This document shows positions 45,301-56,503 of a stretch of 64,000 nucleotides of DNA, in pieces. Position numbers and translations under genes: made by a program. Below the pieces are notes generated by a model, which saw only the letters and a list, made by a program, of their open reading frames with translations, searched no databases and was not told where the DNA came from. This DNA comes from Tanypteryx hageni (taxonomy: Eukaryota > Arthropoda > Insecta > Odonata > Petaluridae): contig CM054116.1 in assembly GCA_028673005.1 (NCBI GenBank), positions 102,274,707 through 102,338,706 of the forward strand. The letters are read 5' to 3'. Positions within the stretch are counted from its first letter, which is position 1. The number at the start of each line of letters is the position of its first letter.

Positions 45301-45497
45301 TTGCACCTCTGAACCAATGACAACTAATAACACAACAACAAATAACAACGTGACAAATAACACACACACATAATCACCTTTATAACACTGTTATAGAAGA
45401 ACTGTTGAATACAACTCGTAAACCCTCAAACAAGGATTCAGGCTTTGCCAATGCGAAAAACCGTCATAGAGATGGGGCGGAAGAGGGGAGGGAGGTA

Positions 45498-45890
45498 GAT
45501 AGATAGATAATCATCTTTATTTGGTCGAAATTTGGACCATAAGGTCCATTCTTACATTTAACCCTTTGTCAATATCATGAATATTAAAAATAAAAGTATT
45601 ACAATGAAGAGTATATAAAATATACAAAACAAAGAGATATAAGTAAAGCCATTTCAGTTTGTGGAGAAAACCTAGGTAAGAACAGGCTTGTTTTTCCTAA
45701 TAAAACTCACGCAGGAAAACATCCACAGAGAAGGTGGTGTGAAAAACCTGTGAAAACCTACATAGTGTACATATCACAATGGAAAATTACAACAAAATAT
45801 AGAAAACAGGAAGTACAGTAGAAAACATCATAAATACATCATCACTGTATACTGTAAAAAATATACATATAAAGGCATTCAAGTAATGTA
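45498..45890 (-). mobile_element. LINE 3' fragment, antisense, same family as 47640-50140
   Basis: Read on the minus strand it ends aaagggttaaatgtaagaat, then ccaaataaagatgattatct with a (TATC)n tail. The LINE at 50080-50135 ends with the same pattern (aaagggttaaatgtaagaag, then aataaag). Upstream 3' UTR motifs (ggttttt.acacc, tgttttcc) also match. Purine-rich tracts flank both sides (45478-45497, 45891-45945). Confidence 0.75.
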
Positions 45891-46035
45891 GAGAGAGGAA
45901 GAGAGGGAGGAAAGGGAGGGTGGAGGGGGAGAGGCACATGCACCTGTTGTGGAAGGGGCAGAAGGCATGATACAATGCTATGACGCATTAAGACCAAATG
46001 TGATGTTGACAGCATCTTGAAAAGGCTAAATCATT

Positions 46036-46330
46036 CTTATATGATCTGTAAGGTATAGATTAAAAATTTTATTCGGGTAAAGGGCAAAATTTTCTACGGT
46101 AACATCTGCAACAGCATGTACTTACGATTTATAGTATTCGAGATAAAAATCGTGAAAACGTAATAATCGTAAAAAAAATAGGTATAGCAATTGGGAATTG
46201 CATTCTCTTGCCCTTATATGATCTGTAAGGTATGGATTAAAAACTTGATCCATACATAGGATAGAATTTGCTACAAAATGTTTGCAAAAACTTGTACCTA
46301 TGACATATAGTTTCTGAGATAAAAATTATT
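46036..46330 (+). repeat. Imperfect tandem repeat, period about 177 bp
   Basis: ttatatgatctgtaaggtat followed by attaaaaa..t..at occurs at 46036 and 46213, each continuing to a cgagataaaaat or tgagataaaaat motif. Confidence 0.7.
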
Positions 46331-46630
46331 AAACTTTAATGTACAATGGGGTAAAAACAACACCTAAAAATAAACAATTTTGAAATTTTTCATTTTTCTG
46401 GTTGGTTGTGAGCAAAATTCTATAACCATGCCAAATTTCAAGTCTCCAGGTCAACTGAAAGTGCCTAAACATTAGTATCCTCTTGATGTTATATCATAAG
46501 TAAGAAGCATCTATATATAATAGACTAGTAGAAGGTGCTTGCATACTGCAAGCATTTCATCTCACCTTGAAAAAAACATTCATTTTTCAGACAGATATTT
46601 CATCATGAGAAATATTTCATTAATTGTAAA
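46330..46630 (+). repeat. Degenerate long repeat, unit 2 copy 2
   Basis: The second copy of the unit at 45040-45300, in direct orientation, with gaaagtgcctaaacattagt and tgcatactgcaagcatttca. Confidence 0.65.
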
Positions 46631-46671
46631 GATTTCTCCTCTGGACTGGTTTTCGTTTTTTCATTATGGAA

Positions 46672-47280
46672 AAATAATGGAGTAAAACAGTCACTAATTT
46701 TTGCAATTTTAGGAATATTATGCTTTTCTCACATTGGGTTAATAATGCCACACATTTCTGCCAAATTTTAAATTTATAGCACAATTAGAAGTGAAATAAC
46801 ATTTATCTAATTGTTTAAATTTAAATAATTTTTAACGGCCGCAATAACAATTTGATGGATACATTAAAATGTTTATTCGTTTACACAGACTAAATTCTAA
46901 ATAAATTAAAAATTTCAGCTTCCTAACTTGCAGCATGGTGTGTCAACATTTACCTATTTGTTTAAACTTTAAGAATTTTTAACTGCCAAATAAATTAAAA
47001 TATCAAAATTTGTATAATCCCTATTTCGTTTATTTACAAATCGTACCTCTAAAAAAAATTTCAGCTCCGTAGCAAATTCAGAAATACCTAAACCTTAAAA
47101 ATTTATTTAAACAATTGCGAATTTTTAGCGACCGCATTGTTGCACTTTTTCAAGATTTTCGTTTTTTCTAGTCGGTTTTGCACAAAATCCTACCTAAGAA
47201 AAAAATGTTGAATCTCCAGCTCATCTGGAAGTGCCTAAACATTAGTATCCTCCTATATGTTATCATTATATATAGACGTT
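46672..47280 (+). repeat. Degenerate long repeat, unit 1 copy 2
   Basis: The second copy of the unit at 44431-45015, direct orientation, about 2.24 kb away. It ends ctcatctggaagtgcctaaa followed by cattagtatcctcc. Confidence 0.75.
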
Positions 47281-47639
47281 CCTTACAGAGGAGGAGTAAT
47301 GTAATGTAATGAACTTCACTTCAAAATCTTTTATTTATGTATGCATAAAGTGACCAGATTTCACATCAGCCAAACCTGGACGAACTCTGTTTTCCCCTGA
47401 CTGTAGGCAATTTACAGCGACCGACTAGAGCTCAGCTGCTTATTCCGATGAATTGAGATGGAGTTCGACACGAATTCACAAACACATGTAATTACTGAGT
47501 AAGAGCCAGTATAAAATTGACCAAAAGAGAGATTCAGGAGAATTTCTTTCTCATTCTTGTTTTCTCCACCTTGTCAAAAATGAAGAAATAATAAATAAAT
47601 AAATGATAATATATTAACATTCCCTCCCTCCCTCTCGCC

Positions 47640-50140
47640 ATCCCTCTCTATAACGGCCGATTTAAAACTATTGATGGCTCGACGCGATTCAATTTTTCGT
47701 CTCTTCAAATCAAATAAATGCCCAAATACGTTCAATACCTACAAAAATATTATAAACAAAACAAAGCAACAGATTAGAAATGCCAAAATAAAATTCGCTT
47801 ATTCTATATCCGGCTCCAATATAACAACATCCGCCTTATGGAACAATCTGCGACACCTTGGAATCGGCAAGTCCAAGGATTCTTCCTTACCTCCAAACAT
47901 ATCACTAGATTCTCTTAACGAGAGCTTCTCGATGAATCCAACAACAATCGACATTGAACGAAAACGCAAAGTAATTAGTAGTCTTACTGCAAAAGCGAAC
48001 GAGTCATCCAGTTTTCCACAATTCCACTTTAAAGCTGTTTCGCAATTTAACGTACTTTCAGCAATATGCAGAATCAAAACTACAGCCCAGGGTGCTGATG
48101 GTATTCCTATAATTATCATAAACAAATTAATACATCTATTACTCCCCGTACTTACTAACATTTTCAACCACTCTTTATTACAGGGAAAATTCCCATCACA
48201 ATGGAAACAGGCGTTAGTCCGCCCAATCCCTAAGAAATCTCTCACCCCAAACAATGACTATCGACCGATTAGCTTTCTTCCCACTTTATCAAAAGCCCTG
48301 GAGTGACTTGCGCACGAACAGGTAGCAGATTTTCTCAACATTAATCATCTACTTGACCCCATCAATCTGGCTTTCGGAAGTCACATAGCACCACCACCGC
48401 GCTAATTAAAATCACTGATGATATACGCAGACACATGGATGACAGAAAACTCACGGTTCTAATATTGCTTGATTTTAGTAAAGCGTTTGACTCAGTAGAT
48501 AAAGACATACTCCTAGCAAAACTCCACTGCATGAGATTCTCTTTACCTTCAATAGATTGGTTCTCTTCGTACCTTAGCAACCGTTCCCAGCAAGTCATCT
48601 ACAACGATTCCTCGTCCTCTTGGCTTAATGTTAACCAAGGCGTTCCGCAGGGCTCAATTTTAGGTCCTCTATCGTTCTCTTTATTCATAAATGATTGTTC
48701 TCAATACTTAACTTACTCCAAGCATCATTTGTACGCCGATGATCTCCAAATCTACTTAGATACAAAACCCAATAACTTATCTCTTTCCATAGCTAACATA
48801 AATCATGACTTGGCCCAACTTCAAGAATGGAGCTACGATAATTTTCTCACCATAAACCCCTTGAAATCTCAAGCCATTTTAATCGGTTATCCGAAACTAC
48901 TGGCATCTATAAACCTTGCAGAATCAGTTCCTCTGTCTTTGAACGGCTCAGTTATACCCTATTGCAAAATCGTAAAAAATCTCGGGATTCTAATTAATGA
49001 AACGCTCACCTGGAATAATCATATAATAAAAATCTGCAAGACGGTAAACTCCTCCTTACACACTCTAAGGCCTCTCGTTAACATTCTTCCCTCGTCACTA
49101 AAAATACAGCTAGTGACCTCCCTAATTTTTCCTCACTTCGATTATTGTGATGTTGTATACCAGGACTTATCAAAGGAACTCGCCATTAAGCTACAACGTT
49201 CTCATAACGCCTGCATCAGATTCATCTTTAATCTTAAAAAATCTGACCATGTCTCAGAATACTTCCGTCGACTCTCCTGGCTAAAACTTGATTGCCGAAG
49301 AAACCTTCACCTTCTCTCTCTATTGTATCAAATTCTAAATAACAACATCCCTTGTTATCTTTCATCTAATTTTGTCACCATTAATACAGTTCACCATTGC
49401 AATACCAGAGGATGTGATAAACTACTAACTCCACTTCATAGAACAGAAATTTACAACAAATCCTTTACTGTCACTGCTTGTAAACTCTGGAATGGCCTTC
49501 CAACGTTAGTAAAAAACTCTCTATCTCTAAGCACTTTTAAACGCTTGTATTACAAGCATCTCCTCTCACTTCCCATGCATTGAACCACACTCTATCTTTT
49601 CTTTCAGGTTGTCACAAGAATGCGCTTATTAGGCATAAATTTATAATTCTATTTTATTTATTTTCCTGTATCATGATGACGATGTTATCTCCCAGGCAAA
49701 CCTTACCCTACAATCCCTGTTCCCCTCTCACCCCCCCTCCCTTATATGGATATAAATGTATGTATTTATGAATGTTTTTCTTCTCTGTTTCTCATATTAA
49801 TCATTTTTTTTTCTTTTCTTTTCCTTCCCCTGAACTATTTTAGAAATTTTCGCGGTTTTTTACACCTCTCTTCTCTTCGTAGGTGTTTTCCGCAGTGGGA
49901 ATTTTTCTGTGTTAAAACATTACTGATACACAGTTTTTTATGACCCACAAAACTAACATTCTTTGGTAATGCTCTGTTATCTACTAACAAATATATTAAC
50001 TTGTAATTAATTTGTATTTTGTTAAAATCTATATGTAATTAATTTCTCTTATTTTGTAAATATTATAATTACTTATATGACGAAAGGGTTAAATGTAAGA
50101 AGGGACTACATAGTCTCAATTTCGCCCTAATAAAGTCGTC
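47640..50140 (+). mobile_element. Jockey/CR1-group LINE, 5'-truncated
   Basis: A reverse transcriptase region (47671-49583) is followed by a 550-bp 3' UTR ending aaagggttaaatgtaagaag and aataaagtcgtctg. It begins and ends inside a pyrimidine-rich tract (47620-47650 and 50140-50400), which is probably the split target. No poly-A tail. Confidence 0.8.
47671..49583 (+). pseudogene. Reverse transcriptase of the Jockey/CR1-group LINE (one stop, one frameshift)
   Basis: The frame opens in the endonuclease-RT linker and reads AQGADGIPIIIINKLI, WKQALVRPIPKK and YRPISFLPTLSKALE. It is then stopped by TGA at 48304-48306 where relatives usually have Arg (CGA to TGA). Translation continues to about 48385, where a small frameshift occurs, then runs open to 49583: LILLDFSKAFDSVD (motif A), QGVPQGSILGPLSFSLFIND (motif B) and HLYADDLQIYL (YADD box), ending in a C-terminal part with CRNLHLLSLLYQILNN and ACKLWNGLP. 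With only two lesions in about 640 codons the copy is fairly young. The endonuclease is absent. Confidence 0.85.
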
Positions 50141-50400
50141 TGTCCCTCCTTTCCTCTCTCTTTTCTTCCTTCTCTCTCTCTCCCTGCGTCTATCTGCCTC
50201 TTTTCTTCCCCTCCCCTTCTCTCATTCCTTCCTGTCCCAATCCATAACTCTCCCTCTTTTTCTACGTCTCCTTTTTTATCTCTTTCCTCCCATCCTTTTC
50301 TAATTCTATACCTCCCTTACTTGCTATGTACCTTCCATTCTATATCCCTTCCTTCCTATTTCCCTCCCCATACCCCCTCTCTCTTACTCTACATCTATAT
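50140..50400. repeat. Long pyrimidine-rich tract
   Basis: About 260 bp of mainly C and T (ttcctctctcttttcttcct style) with no fixed period. The same type of sequence flanks the left edge of the LINE. Confidence 0.8.
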
Positions 50401-53400
50401 AGTCGTTTAGATAAGAAAAAGAATCCAAACTAAACCCCAGTCCCATTAAGATTATGTAATTTCTCAAAAAATCCTACGATAATTTTAGGCAACACTTTCC
50501 GATTTTCATCTTTTTCCAAACTCCTAATAATGTTTATTTTTTGGTTAAGCCTCAACACAACTCTCTTTCTTTTTTGTCTTGAACTTATATGTAGATGCTT
50601 TATCCAAAGCCATTTTGCTTGGATGGGTAAATTTTGAATAGATAAACAGCAGGTAAAGTATTAATCTCTCACAAGTCAACTGGAATGATCAAATTACAAT
50701 GGTGAACTGTTTACATTTCAAATGCCGCCAAGTGGCAAAGCTCCGAAAACTTCTGGTTTGGAAATGTCATTTATTCAAGTTTTCAGAATATTTAGGTGCC
50801 ATATAACAAAGCTTTTACTGTAATACTTACCTCCATAACAGCTACAACATTAGTACATTTAATATTTTTGCATGAGGCAATTTCAAATAATTCAATAGGA
50901 TTAATATGGGTAAAATTTGACTTCATCCATGTTATTCCTGAAGGGATATTGTTAAATATCTAGTAGTGATATCATTATCTTTAATTCACATGTTTTTCTG
51001 AAATCAAATCTTATTTCATCTAATCTGTTGGTTAATCCAATAATCCTTTTAATGACGGAATTTAAATGATCAGTTTTTTACCATGATGTTAGTTACTTTT
51101 CTCATTTCCTTATAACTTTTGAGCACCACTTCCTTTACCTCCTAACTGAAAAAGATTTATCCAGAAACTATGCAGAAAAATAGCAATTTCCCACCCTTGC
51201 TTATGTTCCCATCAGATCTTTAGGCCCTTATCTGGTCTGTGTACTTTCCGAACCTCTTCTATTCACAAAGAATCCTAAACTGGAGGAAAGCAATACCATT
51301 TCAAAGGACAAAATCTGCTCTAGCCACCACATATTTCATGACTATCAATACACAATATTGCTTTACTGAAACATGGGTTCCCCTGGGCTTGAAAGTTTCC
51401 AGAGATGTGTGAGATAAGCTATATTTTCCCTGCAGATGCCTTCAAAACTGTCCTAGAGAATGGGTGGATATTTTAAAGTTTAAAATATCACTATATAGAT
51501 TATTTCATTTTTTAGATTTCTTCAGGGAAAAAAATGACAACTCTCATTACTACAAACATTCACTTTGCCAATCAATATGTGAACATTGTCCAAGAATGCT
51601 GAAGTTTATTTTTATAATGGAATTATTATTTTTTAAAAACGTCCCCATCGCCCCCCCCCCCCCCCCTAGATCCGCATGGCGAGGGCGAGAATAGATCGAG
51701 TTCAGTCGGCAGCTGAACTCCTCATTAGTCATTGAATTGAAGCTATCAGTGCATTGGTGTATTCTTTGTGTCTAACTTAGCGAGTTTTTACCCATCCTTT
51801 ATTTTAACAATTGGTGACAAAAAGGATGCTGATCATGTTGAGAAAAAAGATTCTTCCAAATCCCAGGTTAACAGAGGAATCCGATGAAGTTATGACATGA
51901 ATTTTAAAATAGTCCAAGTTCAAGAGGTGGAAAAAACAAACAATATTCAAGCTTTGAAAAAGTATGCTCCTGAAGAATATACCTACGTCTATGTACAATT
52001 TTCCAGAAAAATGTAATGTAGGGAATGTAATGGAAAATCAAACATACTATACATACTAGTATTTTTATTCTGCACATATTTTAATATTATTATTATTATT
52101 AAAAAAGTGTGCTGGTTAAGTAAATGAATAAATAGATATACTCCTTATAAACTTAGCTCTTTTAACACTGATTTTATTGTTAGTCTTACTATAACAAATG
52201 AGCGAGTTTAAAAGTAAAATCAGTTTAGCCATTTTTCCTTTTCCCTCAATTTACAATTTCCTGCAATTTACACTTTTTTCCCAGGTCCCTAGAAAAGTGT
52301 AAATAAGGGGTTTCACTGTATTTCTAAATTTCTTGACTGCTTACTTATCATAGATAATGCCTTCCAGGCCAAGTTTCTTAAGATAGCAAGTTGTAGAGGC
52401 ATCATTATTATCCTCTCCCCAACAGAAGAGCACCAGTCCAGCATCTCAAGCCAAGCTAACCTGATTCGTATCTCTCAAAATGTCCTCTGTATGCACATTG
52501 ATAGCCTAGAAAACAGTAAGATATAACAATAAGCAGTAAATACTTAAACTAAGGAAAAAAGTTTCAAGACACACAGTAAATATAAACAGATATGTGTAAT
52601 AGCAACTAAATTAAAAAATGATTAAAATCGTAATACTTTTCAACATAAATTAAATACATCTTGTTAAAAATAATAATTTGAAAATTTTGTGATGCAAATC
52701 TGTAGCAACTTAAATAGTTAGGGGATATAATAACAATTATTTATTTATGTATTACTTAAAGAAGATTACCCAAATCTGACTTGCAATCATGTTTCCATAA
52801 AACAGAAAAGAAAGAAAATTCACGTGGATACAAAAGACAGGATGCAATAATCAATCAGTTTACTGCTGAATCCAAATACTCATTGCAGCTGCCCTGTGCT
52901 GAGGATAAATGAAAATAAAGATTATTTAGGTTACGTTAAGTTCCTTTACCGACTACATTTCCTGTATTCATGGATAGTTAACTGGTCGAGTTGGCACACA
53001 TCAGGAGCTGCAGCATTATAAGTTGATGTTCAACAGCTACTGAAAACACAGAGCACAGAGCTTAAAGCCGCCACATAGGAGACAGAAGTTCCATTAGGAT
53101 CATTACCCCTTCCAATTTCCAAAACATGAACGTTTGCTCACCATTAACATAATTATCAATTAAATGGCAAAGTAACAGACAATTTTTTTACTACATTTAC
53201 AAAAATTATGACATCTTTAGCCACATAAAGATTTTAAATTGTGGTAATGATAACAGACAGAGTAATCCTGTATAATTTCCATCATGGGTAGTAACAAGCT
53301 AAGACAAATCACACAAGTTCTTTTAATTATATACATATATAAAAGTAGAGAGAACACAAAATCAATTAACAAAACACAAGCTACTACTTTTGGTATTTTT

Positions 53401-53467
53401 AACCAAATTCTGGCATACCAACTAAATTAATACATGCAAACGTATAATTTTATTGACACAAACTTAA
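50401..53467. other. Intergenic sequence, no gene recognised
   Basis: AT-rich, with a 16-bp C run at 51651-51666. A GC-richer segment after it (51667-51815) ends ttttaacaattggtgacaaa, which resembles an LTR end plus primer-binding site, but there is no partner LTR. A second AT-rich stretch continues to the piggyBac copy. Confidence 0.4.
51651..51666. repeat. C16 homopolymer
   Basis: Sixteen consecutive C on the + strand; the length may be assembly-sensitive. Confidence 0.95.
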
Positions 53468-53675
53468 ACCTTAGTTAGTCGCGTGAAAAAAGTTCCGTAA
53501 TTAGTCGCGTGGGGTCAATATGACCCCAAAATGATTTCTAAAGATAAGCAATAATATCTTAATTTATTTATATTTTACTGGAAATAAAATCAATCTTACA
53601 TTATAATACAATTATTTATTAATAATTTTTACAATAAACATTGATTAAAATAAATTAAAATATTTTTTGTATTTT

Positions 53676-54191
53676 CTAATCACTTTCCCTCTCCCCACAT
53701 TCAATGCACTTCATTATCATATGGTCTTTGCAAATAAAAGCTCCACAATTTCCACATCTAGTGGACACTTTATTGTCCTTATTTCTTGGGCAATTTTCGC
53801 ATCTTCCCCTTGATAGTCCCGATCCCGGTGATGGACCTTCCTCTGCAAGTCCCTGTTGAGTGCATATGCACTTTCGGAGATGCCTAGATATAAACTGACT
53901 CTGAGACCTCAAAATCTGTAGATCCTTTATTAATTCCTTTGATAATGATTTCAAGAAATTTCGCCTTGTCATTTCCTTTTGAACGTTTTGTTTATGAACA
54001 ATAAAGGCATTTATGGCAGAAACGTTTAGCAAATGAAAAAACACAACTAACTGCCATCTTTTCGTTCTTCTGCCAACATTATAAGCAGCGCAGAGCTGAT
54101 CGCATGTATCTACGCCACCTTTTGTTGCATTGTCGCATGAAGGTCGCGTTGAGGGCTTTATTAGGGATAGCACTATTTTTGCGGAGATCAC
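53676..54191 (-). pseudogene. piggyBac transposase C-terminal fragment
   Basis: An open frame of 171 residues: NATKGGVDTCDQLCAAYNV and GRRTKRWQLVVFFHLLNVSA with INAF, the well-known end of the piggyBac catalytic domain, where the Asp of GGVD is the last catalytic acid in the family. The Cys-rich domain follows: CENCPRNKDNKVSTRCGNCG, FICKDHMIMKC. The N-terminal and most of the catalytic domain are missing. The first roughly 15 residues after the start run into unrelated sequence at the deletion junction. It cannot transpose alone. Confidence 0.8.
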
Positions 54192-54199
54192 TCACACTT

Positions 54200-54480
54200 T
54201 TGGGTTAGACATCGGTCGCGGCACGGTCGCTTTCCGGCCCCCACCTACAGCATGAAGTAGTTTATGGCTGCCCCCAACTAGCAGAAAGATTCAAGCTCAC
54301 TTCTGCTGTCACCGAGGATTGCCCTCGATGGGGCTTGGGACAAAAGTTGCCTCCTTGAGCGACCCAAGGGGTTCGTGCCGAGGTCCAACCGCGTCCTCCC
54401 CTATAAGTGTGAACGTACTTGGGACTTCTCCATAGAAACCCCGTTGAAAATAGGATTTTCATATTTTGGTCTAAAACGTC
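54200..54480. other. GC-rich segment inside piggyBac copy 2, origin unknown
   Basis: About 280 bp with far higher GC than its surroundings and several short self-complementary stretches (gaggattgccctcgatggggc). It has no counterpart in piggyBac copy 1, and no frame is recognisable. It may be native sequence lost from copy 1, or captured DNA. Confidence 0.5.
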
Positions 54481-55315
54481 GCAACCGTGACCGTCATGCG
54501 GCCGGTAGGAGATCCAAAAACTTTGAAGATTGCCGATCTCATTCGTGTTCGTGCTTATTCCGAAAAATAAGGGAGAAACTCATGCTAAAAAGGGTGAGCG
54601 GTAATAAAAGGCAAACAGCTTTCTTTTAGAGAGACCACGTGTGTTTGTTTGTGACTTTTATTGCGGGTAGAAAACTATGGGAAGAAAACGGTTGCATGTG
54701 TGCGGCCGAAGCAAGAAAACACCCGGAGAATTCCGAAAAGAGGGAAAAGGGTACATTGGAGGGGGGAGAGGGGGGGGGGGGGGAGATGGGAGGAAGAGGG
54801 GTAACCAACCAACCAATTAGTGAAGTAGAAATGTATCATAAGAGAACTAGTGTTAAAACAATGAAATACTGCTTATCAGGAAAATTATTTGTATTTCTGA
54901 TGTGATAATAATAATCTGTATTGCGTTTAACCCTTCTAGACCAATAGAGAAAAAAGCAACAGGTAGAGAGATGTCAAAATAAAAGCAACTTTTTTAACCT
55001 CATATATACATAACAAATGGATACACACCAAAATAGCACATTAAAATAGTTTAATTTTTTCAATATTTACAATATTTATACTATAAATATAAATATATCA
55101 AAAATAACAAATTAATAAAAAAACAAAAATGCAAATTTCTCTTCTATAATGTCAGTTTCGAAGGTAGAACAAGTTTGGGTTAGATTGTTAATACATTTCT
55201 TTAGATATTGACGAAAAAACATTGCTTGGGGTCATATTGACCCCACGCGACTAATTAAGTGTTAAAATATAACACATCAAACTTGTACTGATAAAAATAG
55301 CCAATTTATGTGCAT

Positions 55316-56503
55316 AGGGTGTTTAAAACGTATGGGACAAATTTTATTATGATACTTGTAATTATTAGAAATGGCAACACTGCATATGATGCATAGTGCT
55401 AATAATTAGCTATTGCTATCATTTTCACATTTTGAATTTTGCGCAAGTAAATATGGAATAAAATCAAGAAAAATGTTTTGCAAATAAATTTTGTGTTCAA
55501 TTGAAGAAAACTGCAACAGAAACCTGAAAAACGATTCAATAGGCTTATGGAAATGAAAGTATGTCACTTGCTACTATTTCATAGCCATAAAGTATTTTTA
55601 GATGGGTGTAAAATTGCAGATGATGAACAACCTGAAAGACGACCTTCAATTTCACGATGAAATTTTGATAAATAGCATCAGTTATGGTTCAGGATGATCA
55701 TCATATTACAGTTAACCAACTTGCCAATGCTTTTTGATTTCAACTGATAGTGTACAATCAATCTTACAGAATGACTTAGAAATGAAACGTGTTGTCAATG
55801 GATTCCAAAGTTCTTGATGCCAGATCAAACTCAGTACCTCATCATAGTGAGCAAAAAATTGAAAGAACATTTTCAGCAACTCAGAATGAATTTATTTGCA
55901 ACATCAATACTGTCTGAAAATCGTGGTGGTGCAAATGAAATACCCAATTCTTCGAAGGCCAAAAAGGTAAAAAAACACACGAAGTGCTGGAAAGGTCAAG
56001 ATGGTCATCTTTTTTTACTATTTAAGTATTGAGTACCAGCAGGCAGTCCCACAACAATTCACTGTCAATGGACCTTACTATGCCAATGTTCTGTAGACAA
56101 TACAACAGCATTTTGGTAGAAGGCACCCAACAAAGCAGAAAACCAATTCTCTGTCATAACAACTTGTGACAATACCTGTCACCAGTTCTTTCATACTTTT
56201 TTCAGTAAAGTGGCACCAATAATGTACCACATCCACCCTGCAGCCTGGATTTAGCATCTTGTGATTTTTGCCTGTTTCCAGAGTTGAAGAAAGAACTCAA
56301 GAGGATGGTATTTTGAATCAAATGAGGCTCATGCAAAAGTCGTGCAATCAAAATAATGTTTGGACCATGTTTTCCATTCATGGATGAAATGTTGGGACAA
56401 GTGTATTGCACTCCAGAGTGACTGCTTTGAGAACATGTTGATGTAGAAGATTATATATATAGTTTTGTTGTAAGTTGGTCTCATTACTATTTGTACAGAT
56501 CAC
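55316..56503 (+). mobile_element. Mariner-family element relic
   Basis: A transposase relic (55453-56446) lies between candidate ends: aaaacgtatgggac near 55324 on the left and, inverted, aaatagtaatgagac near 56480 on the right. The end match is partial, so the edges are approximate. Confidence 0.6.
55453..56446 (+). pseudogene. Mariner transposase relic
   Basis: Pieces in several frames: ANKFCVQLKKTATET at the N-terminus, ADDEQPERRPSISR in the linker, TVQSILQNDLEMKRV-like and LMPDQTQY in the middle, then ASCDFCLFPELKKELKR, HVFHSWMKCWDKCIAL and DCFENM at the C-terminus. This is the order of SETMAR/GVQW-type mariner transposases, whose last acid lies in the LASCDF region. Many stops and frameshifts make it dead. 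It is related to, but distinct from, the relic at 43.3-43.7 kb. Confidence 0.75.

Larger units (their letters stand above)
53468..55261 (-). mobile_element. piggyBac-family deletion derivative, copy 2
   Basis: TTAA sits at both edges (53464-53467 and 55262-55265). The left end has a doubled motif, TTAGTCGCGTG then ATTAGTCGCGTG, followed by GGGGTCAATATGACCCC (53511-53527). The right end carries the exact inverse, GGGGTCATATTGACCCC (55228-55244), then CGCGACTAATTAAG. The end pattern is shared with copy 1 at 22950-23860. It retains the transposase C-terminus and a GC-rich segment of unknown origin. Confidence 0.85.
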
